IMG/VR virus record: IMGVR_UViG_3300042884_000549
Location: 1-22,268 of that record
From: a virus
Length of the DNA: 22,268 nt
Strand: one strand, 5' to 3'
Within the stretch, counting starts at the first letter, position 1. Every line of letters starts with the position of its first letter. The translations under genes and the position numbers were made by a program. Under the pieces are notes generated by a model. The model had not been told where the DNA came from. It saw nothing but the letters and a program-made list of their open reading frames with translations, and did not search any database. Positions 1 through 7,893 of this stretch are shown here, one piece after another.

Positions 1-1
1 A

Positions 2-268
2 ATGATGGCGATAATGAGCGCAATGTTGTCCTACTTCTTCAATTTTCTGATGGAAGACCATCCGGTTGGGCGGTGGTATCTCTGCCAATTGCAGAGACTC
101 CCGGAGGTGATGGCGAAACCATTGGGTGAATGCCCATATTGCTCCGCACCATGGCAGTATCTCGCCATCAATTTTCTCTTCATTTCTGACACCGATTGGT
201 TTATATGCTGTCTTGGATTAGGTCTAAACTTCGCAACAATTCGCTTTCTCATTCCTCCGGTCAAGTAG
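2..268 (+). CDS. Small membrane protein with CPYC motif (possibly 5'-truncated)
   Basis: The frame encodes 88 aa from the first visible ATG. It may begin before the window, because no in-frame stop precedes it. It has a hydrophobic N-terminal stretch, a central KPLGECPYCSAPW segment with a CxxC pair (residues about 45-48), and a hydrophobic C-terminal half (about 51-82), so one or two membrane segments are likely. Small membrane proteins with a PLGxCxxC segment are, as I recall, found in Bacteroidota phages, but I know of no assigned function. The position just upstream of the chaperone-like and tape measure genes suggests a role linked to tail assembly or the cell envelope; that is inference. 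The end overlaps the next gene by 64 nt in another frame, which is unusually long and leaves one of the two starts uncertain. Confidence 0.6.
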   Translation: MMAIMSAMLSYFFNFLMEDHPVGRWYLCQLQRLPEVMAKPLGECPYCSAPWQYLAINFLFISDTDWFICCLGLGLNFATIRFLIPPVK

Positions 269-981
269 TTGACCCGGTAGTGCCGGGAGTGCCAAAATAC
301 AATGGCATCGCACCGAAGGAGAGGCATGACCAAATCGAATTTGCATTCACATCGGGAGGCATCCACTACTTCCGATTTTCGGCAGATGTCAACATCCCAT
401 TCCAACGAGCAGTCACCGCTCGTGACATCCTCACGGAGGAGTTGTGGCAAATCAACCCGGCACTCCTCCAATCGTGGAATGAGGCATTGATTCAATTGGT
501 CATCAATCAGAAGACCCCGGCCGACAAAAAGTTGTACGAAATCGGCATCATGGCGAACCGACTCAAGGAGCAATTGTCGATGTCATTTTCTCTGACCCGG
601 ACATTCAAGTTGGCATCGGTGATGTACTTTGATGAGAACGAGAATCCGCTCGATTATCAGTACCCATACAATCAGACCAAGATGAAGCATTGGATGGAAC
701 ACAATGACATCCCCGGTTTTTTTTTGAATCTGCCGGAGACCGAATTCAATCCCTCTTTGCGAGAATTCAGTCAGAATTTTCCGACCTTTTTGGAGGCCGA
801 AACAAAAAGGATGCTGAACACAATCAGTCATATTACTTCACGCATATCCACCGAGAATTTAGGCGCAGATTTGTCGAAGTCTATCATTTCGGAAATGGAG
901 ACCCTCACCGCATTAAATGCTTGGTCGAAAAACCGATTTACGAATACTACCTCCTCTACTCAACATGGCTCAACGAACTGA
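205..981 (+). CDS. Probable tail assembly chaperone (0-frame product)
   Basis: This is a 258-aa protein starting at the ATG at 205; a TTG at 196 is in frame but less likely. The core PKERHDQIEFAF...IHYFRF (residues about 38-60), followed by a helical middle with KLASVMYFDENENP, matches my recollection of a protein that precedes the tape measure gene in Bacteroidota phages. Its position immediately upstream of the tape measure gene is the position of the lambda G/GT tail chaperones, which cover the tape measure protein during tail assembly. The last 15 residues after codon 243 (RFTNTTSSTQHGSTN) are low-complexity and look like out-of-frame noise. The -1 frame over the same DNA encodes a protein-like sequence instead, so this product probably coexists with a frameshifted longer form. 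Confidence 0.72.
   Translation: MLSWIRSKLRNNSLSHSSGQVVDPVVPGVPKYNGIAPKERHDQIEFAFTSGGIHYFRFSADVNIPFQRAVTARDILTEELWQINPALLQSWNEALIQLVINQKTPADKKLYEIGIMANRLKEQLSMSFSLTRTFKLASVMYFDENENPLDYQYPYNQTKMKHWMEHNDIPGFFLNLPETEFNPSLREFSQNFPTFLEAETKRMLNTISHITSRISTENLGADLSKSIISEMETLTALNAWSKNRFTNTTSSTQHGSTN
927..933 (+). promoter_or_regulatory. Candidate -1 ribosomal slippery site
   Basis: The heptamer G AAA AAC is read in the 0 frame as AAA AAC after a codon ending in G. The A-site slip (AAC to AAA) fits the X XXY YYZ pattern. The P-site slip (AAA to GAA) needs a G-U wobble, so the site is imperfect. A run of nine T at 717-725 is also slippery, but a shift there would replace a much more convincing part of the 0-frame protein. 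Confidence 0.4.
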
Positions 982-1031
982 AAAAGGAGAATAATCGCCT
1001 CAGGGAGTCAACCCGGAAGTTGGGAAAATAA
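933..1031 (+). CDS. -1 frame extension of the tail chaperone (GT-like)
   Basis: In the -1 frame relative to the upstream gene, this segment encodes 32 residues, beginning PIYEYYLLYSTWLNELKK and continuing as a charged helix, then TAA. The composition is far more protein-like than the overlapping 0-frame tail. A shift at 927-933 would give a product of about 275 aa. The stop lies two bases before a terminator hairpin, so using this frame removes an otherwise unexplained gap. No ATG opens the frame, only a TTG at 921. The alternatives are independent initiation at that TTG, or a sequencing or mutational indel in a gene that is really continuous. Confidence 0.55.
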   Translation, partial: PIYEYYLLYSTWLNELKKENNRLRESTRKLGK

Positions 1032-1033
1032 TG

Positions 1034-1057
1034 GGTCGGCAATCACCGACCTTTTTT
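1034..1057 (+). terminator. Rho-independent terminator after the chaperone gene
   Basis: A perfect 6-bp stem GGTCGG/CCGACC (1034-1039 with 1046-1051) closes a 6-nt loop and is followed directly by TTTTTT (1052-1057). It separates the chaperone from the tape measure gene, which has its own -7 box just downstream. Confidence 0.8.
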
Positions 1058-1060
1058 CTT

Positions 1061-1068
1061 TACTTTTG
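1061..1068 (+). promoter_or_regulatory. Bacteroidota-type -7 box before the tape measure gene
   Basis: TACTTTTG matches TAnnTTTG exactly and lies 17 nt before the ATG at 1086, just after the terminator T-run. No TTG or TTTG -33 element is visible 17-23 nt upstream, so the assignment rests on the -7 box and its position. Confidence 0.45.
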
Positions 1069-1085
1069 CCGAAACGCATCAAATC

Positions 1086-4043
1086 ATGCTGAATGAGGTA
1101 AAAATCAAATATGTTGTTGATTCTTCCGAGTTGGCGAAGGCCACGGCAGAATTCGACAAACTGACCAAGGAGGAACAACAAGCCAACGCAGCACTCGACA
1201 AGTTTCAAGAGAATCTCCGTGATACCGGAGCAGCCGGGAAGTCCGGAACTGCTCCGGTGGTTGATGGTCTTGACAAGGCCACCAATTCGGCAGTCAAATT
1301 CGGTGCAGCCATAAACAAGAACCAAGCAGCAGTCAAGGCATTCACAACCCAACTCCGGGAGGCCGGAGCAGTTGCGGTCAAGGCCGGGAATCAAGCATCT
1401 GCCGGGTTCTCAGGGATGGATGCAACCATTCGGAGGAATCAAGCATCTCTCTCGGCATTTCAGCGACAACTCGGTTCGGTTCAAGCACAAGCAACGCAGA
1501 TTGGAGGAGGAGCGAAGGGAGGAGGGACTGACCTCATTGGTCAATTGTCCGGGATGCTCAAAATTGGAGGTCGCTTTCTGATTGCGAAGCAGATTTATGA
1601 TACCACCATGGCGATGGCCGAGATGGGTGCGAAGGTGGAGTCACTCAATGCTCAGTTCAAGTTCTTGACCGGGACTGCATCCGGAGCGCAGATGCAACTT
1701 GAGGAAATCAAGGATTTGGCGAACAACTTCGGCATCAATGTCGACATCGCCACCACATCGTACAAGAACTTCGCAACGGCATCGGTATTGGCCGGGCAAT
1801 CACTTGAGGCAACCAATGACCAATTCAAGTCCGTAATGATGGCATCAAGAGCAATGGGTCTCAGCACGGAGCAAACCGAGAACGCATTCCGGGCATTGCA
1901 ACAAGCACTCTCGAAAGGAGTTTTGTCTGCCGAGGAATTGCGAGGTCAACTCTCCGAGGCCATCCCCGGTGCATTCACCATGACTGCTCATGCAATTGGA
2001 GTTTCTGAGCAAGAACTCAACAAGATGATTGCCTCCGGAGGAGTGATGTCCAAGGATGTATTGCCTCTTCTCGCATTGCAGATGAAGCAGACATTCGGAG
2101 CGCAAACTCTTGAAATGACTGATTCAATGGGTGCATCATTTGAGCGATTCGGAAATACCATAGGCAAAGTTGGAAAGGTCATTGCAATGGCTTATGCTCC
2201 GGTAATTAAGTATGTGATGGATTCAATTGTCTCATGGGCAGACAAAATTGAAAATATTTATGATAAACTATCAATGGGTTCGGATGAGTACACCGCAAAG
2301 CAGAAAGCCAACACAAAAAAGAACATCGAGTACAATGCCGAACTTGAAATCGCTCAGATGCAAGTCCAAATCGCACGAGAGCGAGGCATCAAGGCCGAAG
2401 AGGTGACTCGTGCTGATGCGTCACGCAGAGCATTGGCTCAGACCACCAAGGCATACGATGCACTCCGCTCACAAGCGGAGGGATTTGGCAGAACTGACCC
2501 AATGATTAAGGCACAACTTGAAAGTGCCAACATCCGCAGAAACATTCTGATGAAAGAGGTCGCAACTCAGAAAGAGGCCGACAAACTCTCTGCGAAAATC
2601 CGGGAGGATGCGAACAAGGCCAACATCGAGAAAGACAAGAAGGCATCGAAGGCCAAGGCAGACAAGGAGGAGAAGGAGAGACTCGCAAAGGTGAAGGCCG
2701 ATTTCGATGCGGAGAAAACTCGCATCGAGGATGCTCAGAAAATCGCTCAGATTGAACTTGAAGCATCCAAAAAAGATGAGGCAACCAAGGCCGAAGAGAA
2801 GTTGAAAATCGAGGAGAAGTACCTCCAAGACCTCATTGCTCTCAGGGAGCGATATGCCAAAAAAGAACCCAAACTCGCAACCCAATTCACGAAGGGAATC
2901 GGAGTCGAGAGAGCGCAACTTGGAGCAGTCCAAGGTGAGATTCCGACTGCCGGGATGGACATCAGAATGAAACAATTCGCCAAGGAGCAAGAGGCACTTG
3001 AGAAATTGAATGATGACCGATACAAGGCAGAACTCAAGGGAGCAGAATCACGAGCAACGATTCGTGAATCTGAGATTCAAGCCATGGAGGCATCTGAGCA
3101 GAAGAAGCGAAGATTGACCATCGAGAGCCAAATCACGGCCAACAATGAGACCATGGCAATCAATGAGAAGTTCATGAATGAAGGCAACGAGAACGCATTG
3201 AATGCGGTCGACACGCAGAATCAAGAACTCATTGCAAAGAACAAGGCATTGCAGAAGGAACTGACCGCAATCGACAAGGAGGGAAATCAAGAACGAGCAG
3301 ACCTCGTGTCGCAATGGGGTCAGCACATCGCATCGGTGTTCAACGGAGCGATGAACTTGTATCAGCAAAATCTCTCTGCCGAACTTGATGCGACTCAAGC
3401 ACGATATTCGGAAGAGGAGCGACTTGCTGGGGACAACAAGCAGAAGTTGACCGAACTCCGGGAAAAGCAACGGATGGAGGAGGCCGAAATCAAGAGGAAG
3501 CAATTCGAGGCTCAGAAGATTCAAGCAGTCGCAGAAGTAGTCTTTCAGACCGCACCAATCATCGCCAAGTACGGAGCAGAGATATTCACCATTCCTCTCG
3601 CTCTTGCTGCGGTTGCAGCACAAGCAGCGCAAATCGGGTTTATCCTCGCCCAACCCGTACCGGAATTCGCAGAAGGTACTCAAGGAACTCCACACAAGGG
3701 AGGTCTCGCCATGGTGGGTGAGAAAGGTGTTGAGCGAGTTGTCACCAAGTCCGGGAAGGTTTACTATACACCACCGACTGCGACCCTCGTTGACCTACCG
3801 AAGGGTGCAGAAGTAATTCCGAACCACCAATTGCGAAAGGAATTGCACTATGCCTCGAACATGAGCAGAGCATCCTCAGGGAACGGATTCGAGCCAATGA
3901 TTTCCGGCATCACCGAAATCGGAGGCATCCTCAAGTCACTCCCGATTCATCAAATCAACATGGATGAACGAGGATTCGAGAAGTACATCCGCACTCCTCG
4001 CAGAGCGACCAAAATTTTGAACAACCGATTCCCCGGAAACTGA
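1086..4043 (+). CDS. Tail tape measure protein
   Basis: This is a 985-aa protein that sets tail length and is expected to be ejected during DNA entry. Residues about 178-335 (from AKVESLNAQFKFLTGT to LLALQMKQTFG) match the N-terminal domain of lambda-type tape measure proteins (TIGR02675). Residues about 400-800 are charged, Lys/Glu/Ala-rich and strongly helical or coiled-coil. A hydrophobic segment follows at about 815-860 (IPLALAAVAAQAAQIGF). The C-terminal GTQGTPHKGGLAMVGEKGVE pattern is typical of Bacteroidota tape measure C-termini. The ATG at 1086 is the first in frame after the terminator and -7 box. The stop is one base before the next start. Confidence 0.95.
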   Translation: MLNEVKIKYVVDSSELAKATAEFDKLTKEEQQANAALDKFQENLRDTGAAGKSGTAPVVDGLDKATNSAVKFGAAINKNQAAVKAFTTQLREAGAVAVKAGNQASAGFSGMDATIRRNQASLSAFQRQLGSVQAQATQIGGGAKGGGTDLIGQLSGMLKIGGRFLIAKQIYDTTMAMAEMGAKVESLNAQFKFLTGTASGAQMQLEEIKDLANNFGINVDIATTSYKNFATASVLAGQSLEATNDQFKSVMMASRAMGLSTEQTENAFRALQQALSKGVLSAEELRGQLSEAIPGAFTMTAHAIGVSEQELNKMIASGGVMSKDVLPLLALQMKQTFGAQTLEMTDSMGASFERFGNTIGKVGKVIAMAYAPVIKYVMDSIVSWADKIENIYDKLSMGSDEYTAKQKANTKKNIEYNAELEIAQMQVQIARERGIKAEEVTRADASRRALAQTTKAYDALRSQAEGFGRTDPMIKAQLESANIRRNILMKEVATQKEADKLSAKIREDANKANIEKDKKASKAKADKEEKERLAKVKADFDAEKTRIEDAQKIAQIELEASKKDEATKAEEKLKIEEKYLQDLIALRERYAKKEPKLATQFTKGIGVERAQLGAVQGEIPTAGMDIRMKQFAKEQEALEKLNDDRYKAELKGAESRATIRESEIQAMEASEQKKRRLTIESQITANNETMAINEKFMNEGNENALNAVDTQNQELIAKNKALQKELTAIDKEGNQERADLVSQWGQHIASVFNGAMNLYQQNLSAELDATQARYSEEERLAGDNKQKLTELREKQRMEEAEIKRKQFEAQKIQAVAEVVFQTAPIIAKYGAEIFTIPLALAAVAAQAAQIGFILAQPVPEFAEGTQGTPHKGGLAMVGEKGVERVVTKSGKVYYTPPTATLVDLPKGAEVIPNHQLRKELHYASNMSRASSGNGFEPMISGITEIGGILKSLPIHQINMDERGFEKYIRTPRRATKILNNRFPGN

Positions 4044-4044
4044 T

Positions 4045-6393
4045 ATGGCATGGAGTTTTTTTCTCAACAATACTGAGGTCGAAGAACCGATTGGATGGGA
4101 TGCGATTGCGTTCAGGGCGCAACGAATGGAGTTCTCTGGAATCGACCAAGTCTTCTCGACCGATGTTCAGTTCTATGGCGAAGGAGCAAGATTCCTCAAG
4201 GATGTTTATGATGAATTTTTCATCAACGGATATGTGAAGTTCAGAATCACATCCGACCAATTCGTGAATGGTCAACCATACGAGTTCATAGGCCAAGTCA
4301 ACTTCGCATTGTACGAGGAGACCAATGTATGCGACACGGACTCGTGGGTTGTTTCGGTTGGTATCATCGAGGACAACTTCCGGGAAAGGTTCAAGGCAAG
4401 GATGGGAACTGACATCAACTTGTTCAGCACAACCGACCTTGATGGTTCTCCAATCCCGGCATTGACATTGGCAAGTGGATTGACTCGTGTCAGATTGCAC
4501 TCGCAGAACTTCATTTTGAGTGGTTCAGCAAAGCAACTCGCAGAGACATCGCTCGGTGTTGGAGATTACCATTCGAGAGTCGCTCATGTATGCCCATATT
4601 ATTGGGGGTCGAGCGATTACAAGGACAACTATGGGAGCAGTATTGATGTGGATGGGTTCAATTTCACCAACACAAATGTCAATTTTCAAAACAATGCCGG
4701 ATACACGAGGTCATTCCAATTGACCGGGAATCTCAAGTTCAAATTGAAAAATGATGGAGTCTATTCGCCTCCGACCTCATTTGACAATACCATCATCCGG
4801 ATGTTCGGTGATGTGTTGATTCGAGATGCATCTCACAACCAAGTCTCATTTGTGTTCATTGGTCTCACCAATGACCTCCATGTGCTGAACAACCCGGATG
4901 ATGAACCGACCGAAGGCACATTCTCATGGCCGTTCGACACATCGGTCACACTTGAGCCGGGTTGGAGTTTTCAGATTCGAATGTTCTTGGATGCCGATGT
5001 GACTGCCGGATATCAGTCGAAAGGAACGATGTCATATTTGTGGCCGGATGAGACATTTTTTAAACTGACCGAAGTCAATGCTGGGGAGCAATATGCATCA
5101 CCTTGTGATGGTCTTCTCGTTTTTGACTGCCTAAAAAGGTTGATTTATCAGATGACCGGAGACCCGGATGGATTGATTTCGCAAACATTCAATCCAATCG
5201 GACAAGGGTGCTATTTCAACAATTTTTTGACCACCGGGATGCAAGTCAGAAATGGCGCAGACCCGAACGGAGGGATTCAGCCGGAGATGACCACATCATT
5301 TGATGACTTGTTCAAGAGTCTCTATGGTGTATTCTGCCTCGGTTGGAGTTACGAGAAGACCGGGTTGGGATGGAAGATTCGAGTCGAGAAACTTGACTAT
5401 TTCTTCAAGAACCAAGTCGCACTCGAACCGACCAACATCGGAGAGGTCACGCAGAGAGCAATGAGTGACCGATTGGTCAATCAAATCAAGGTTGGATTCG
5501 ATGACAAGTGGAAGAACATCGCCATCTCAGGGATTTACTCCATCCACACTACTCGCACCTATTCAATCGCCAACAAGGCCACGAGAGATGGCACAACGGC
5601 CGACCTTGACTTGATTTCTGATTTCATCGCAGAAGGTAACACAATCGAATTCTTGAGGCGATTGTCATTCCTCAACAACGAGGACAATCCGGGGTCGAGC
5701 GACCGCCCGAATGACTACGATTTTTTCTTGATTTGGCTCAACCGATTTGAGGTCAGCATCGAGAACTTGGTCAACTCCGGATATGGTTTCAAGGATGAGA
5801 CCGGGAGCGCAATATTTGACTCGGCCACCATCTCTGCCAACTCAAATCAGATTGCGTTCTCAAGCAGTCTCGCCGATAGACTCTACAATATTTACCATAC
5901 ACCGACAAGAATTGCCTATCGCCATTGGAAGTCGACCGGGATGCACACATACGGACTCCTCGTTCCGGTGATGCGATTTCAGACCGGGGAATATTTCACG
6001 GAGTACTCAAGCAGAATCACCGAGACATCTGAGGACATTGATTGCATCGAAGTGGTCACGGATGTCAACCTATCGGAGCAGAGCAACATCGAGGTGGGCA
6101 TGATGCAAGATTGGGCGAAACCTTATTTATTCAAACCGATAGAAATCGAATTTGAATACCCACAATCATTTTGTGATTTCATAAATTTGTCCACGAACAA
6201 TCAGTTCGATAAGGTCAGAGCATCGAGCGGTCGGTGGTCTCAATCCGGATGGATTCAGAGCATCGAGAACAAACCAACGGATGCGAAAGGCGGTACAACC
6301 ATTTTCAGACTCATCGCATCAAATATCGCAGACCCACAACCACCACCGGAAGGTCGAGCATACTCGGATGCCTATTCATCAGCATATTCCTAA
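4045..6393 (+). CDS. Distal tail / tail-tip protein
   Basis: This is a 782-aa protein starting one base after the tape measure stop. The N-terminus (MAWSFFLNNTEVEEPIGWDA, then QVFSTDVQFYGEGARFLK) resembles, as I recall, a family of large proteins encoded right after the tape measure gene in Bacteroidota phages. In most siphophages that position is used by distal-tail and baseplate-hub proteins. The body looks beta-rich. The C-terminus has a short Pro stretch (PQPPPEGR) and ends in a Tyr/Ser/Ala-rich tail. No catalytic motif was recognised. The tail-tip role is inferred from position and family resemblance. Confidence 0.75.
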   Translation: MAWSFFLNNTEVEEPIGWDAIAFRAQRMEFSGIDQVFSTDVQFYGEGARFLKDVYDEFFINGYVKFRITSDQFVNGQPYEFIGQVNFALYEETNVCDTDSWVVSVGIIEDNFRERFKARMGTDINLFSTTDLDGSPIPALTLASGLTRVRLHSQNFILSGSAKQLAETSLGVGDYHSRVAHVCPYYWGSSDYKDNYGSSIDVDGFNFTNTNVNFQNNAGYTRSFQLTGNLKFKLKNDGVYSPPTSFDNTIIRMFGDVLIRDASHNQVSFVFIGLTNDLHVLNNPDDEPTEGTFSWPFDTSVTLEPGWSFQIRMFLDADVTAGYQSKGTMSYLWPDETFFKLTEVNAGEQYASPCDGLLVFDCLKRLIYQMTGDPDGLISQTFNPIGQGCYFNNFLTTGMQVRNGADPNGGIQPEMTTSFDDLFKSLYGVFCLGWSYEKTGLGWKIRVEKLDYFFKNQVALEPTNIGEVTQRAMSDRLVNQIKVGFDDKWKNIAISGIYSIHTTRTYSIANKATRDGTTADLDLISDFIAEGNTIEFLRRLSFLNNEDNPGSSDRPNDYDFFLIWLNRFEVSIENLVNSGYGFKDETGSAIFDSATISANSNQIAFSSSLADRLYNIYHTPTRIAYRHWKSTGMHTYGLLVPVMRFQTGEYFTEYSSRITETSEDIDCIEVVTDVNLSEQSNIEVGMMQDWAKPYLFKPIEIEFEYPQSFCDFINLSTNNQFDKVRASSGRWSQSGWIQSIENKPTDAKGGTTIFRLIASNIADPQPPPEGRAYSDAYSSAYS

Positions 6394-6396
6394 GCC

Positions 6397-7890
6397 ATGG
6401 CAGTAAAAACTCGCATTCAGTTAAAAGACCAATCGAACAACACATTCCTCGACAATACATCCGGGGCAATCATCCCGGAGAACCATCGGATTTGGAATGA
6501 TGACACCATCGACTCGGTTGCAACCTTGAGCGATGAGAATATTTTTTCACAAACTCAAACCTTTGAGGAATCAATTCAGTCACAAGGTGACAATACTTTT
6601 TCCGGGCAGAATTCATTCGAGGCACAAACTGATTTTTTAGGGCAAGTGAAAGTCGCAAAGTTTGTCCAAACTCAGATTGCGACCTACATCAGCGCAGACA
6701 CCAATGTCGACCTCACGAATGTTGAAGGCAACATCATTTACATTGATGGCACAACAACAATCTCAAGTTTCACCGGTTCGGTTGGTCAGATTTTTTATGT
6801 GACTTTTGTTGATGGTCTGCTCATCGATGCTCAAGGTGGTGCATCAGTTCGACCACCGCACAATATCGAAGCCAAGGCCGGAGATACATTCATATTTCAC
6901 TTCACCGAGGAGAATGTGATTCGTGTTCTCGGTTATTGGAGGCAGAACGGACAAAATTGGTTCATCCTCGCAGACTTGTCGGCTTACACCACATTGCAGA
7001 GCAACTCATCTTTTCAAATCGGTGCGGAGTACCTTGTCTTGAATTGTTACGAGTACCCAACCGACTTCATTTGGTCGGTATTGGTGAGAGCATATTCATC
7101 TTCAACAATCGACTCGACCGCATACATCCGCAGAAATGGTGCATTCATCCCGGTTGCAATTGCTGATGGTACTCTTGACCCCGGCACATTGCCAATCAGC
7201 ACGATGTCAACATACAATGACCGACTTACACTTGCTGAATGGTTGGTCAATCCCGGAAGTCCACAATGGACTATCGGTGGCTCTGCGGTTGTTGAATTGC
7301 CGGGAAAACCATTTCTCGCTCATGCGATTGCTGATGCATCCAATACCGGAATTCGTAGGAACTTATTGAACTTCTACAATTCCGCAGAACCATATTTCGG
7401 TCGAATTTTATTCTCTGAATTGCACTCTGAAAATCGTTTTTACTCGCATGATGGAAATTATTCATCATGGGGAAATAACCTTGATTTTGAGGCCGGAATC
7501 ACACCGACAAATCTGACTGATTGGAATGTTAACAATTTCGCAAATGACCCTCTAATCACATCAATAATTGCATCATATGTGGTTGTGAATGATACTTGCA
7601 CGATTCACTTTCAAATGACCGGGGAAGGGAAATTCGACCAAGGTGCAAGTGGTCATGAATTTCACTTGTATATGCCTCTCCCATTCGAGTCGGTTGGCAA
7701 TTATTGTGGACATGGGTCGGTTCGATTTACCGACATCAATTCACATGAGGACAATGGTGCAATCGTGGTCGCTATCGACCAATATTCATGCCTATTTTCG
7801 AGCAAGTGGAGCAATGCAATCAGTTCTTCAACCGGAATCATTGCCTCAGGGTCATATACATTCAAGGCAATCGGGGAAAACCTACTCTAA
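6397..7890 (+). CDS. Tail fibre / receptor-binding-type protein
   Basis: This is a 497-aa protein three bases after the previous stop. The N-terminal 100 residues are Gln/Ser/Thr/Asn-rich with repetitive heptad-like QTQTF...SQGDNTFSGQNSF segments, as in fibre shafts. A beta-rich middle follows. The C-terminal 120 residues (from about TSIIASYVVVNDTCTIHFQM to SGSYTFKAIGENLL) resemble the jelly-roll head domains that end many phage fibres. The DNA of the last third is visibly more AT-rich than its neighbours, as expected for a host-range module exchanged between phages. The receptor-binding role is inferred; it could also be another tail-tip appendage. Confidence 0.65.
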   Translation: MAVKTRIQLKDQSNNTFLDNTSGAIIPENHRIWNDDTIDSVATLSDENIFSQTQTFEESIQSQGDNTFSGQNSFEAQTDFLGQVKVAKFVQTQIATYISADTNVDLTNVEGNIIYIDGTTTISSFTGSVGQIFYVTFVDGLLIDAQGGASVRPPHNIEAKAGDTFIFHFTEENVIRVLGYWRQNGQNWFILADLSAYTTLQSNSSFQIGAEYLVLNCYEYPTDFIWSVLVRAYSSSTIDSTAYIRRNGAFIPVAIADGTLDPGTLPISTMSTYNDRLTLAEWLVNPGSPQWTIGGSAVVELPGKPFLAHAIADASNTGIRRNLLNFYNSAEPYFGRILFSELHSENRFYSHDGNYSSWGNNLDFEAGITPTNLTDWNVNNFANDPLITSIIASYVVVNDTCTIHFQMTGEGKFDQGASGHEFHLYMPLPFESVGNYCGHGSVRFTDINSHEDNGAIVVAIDQYSCLFSSKWSNAISSSTGIIASGSYTFKAIGENLL

Positions 7891-7893
7891 ACC

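Noticed and set aside
31-573. Minus-strand open frame of 180 codons
   Set aside because: It is antisense to the CPYC and chaperone genes, with Arg/Cys-rich composition typical of a shadow frame and no leader or promoter.
717-725. Nine-T run as the main frameshift site
   Set aside because: It is slippery, but a shift there would replace about 70 residues of plausible 0-frame protein.
3048-3695. Minus-strand open frame of 215 codons inside the tape measure gene
   Set aside because: Leu/Cys-rich antisense of a coiled-coil coding region; no family resemblance. The similar frame at 2469-2990 was rejected for the same reason.
3955-4500. Minus-strand open frame of 181 codons across the tape measure/tail-tip junction
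   Set aside because: It spans two well-supported plus genes and has no leader or promoter.
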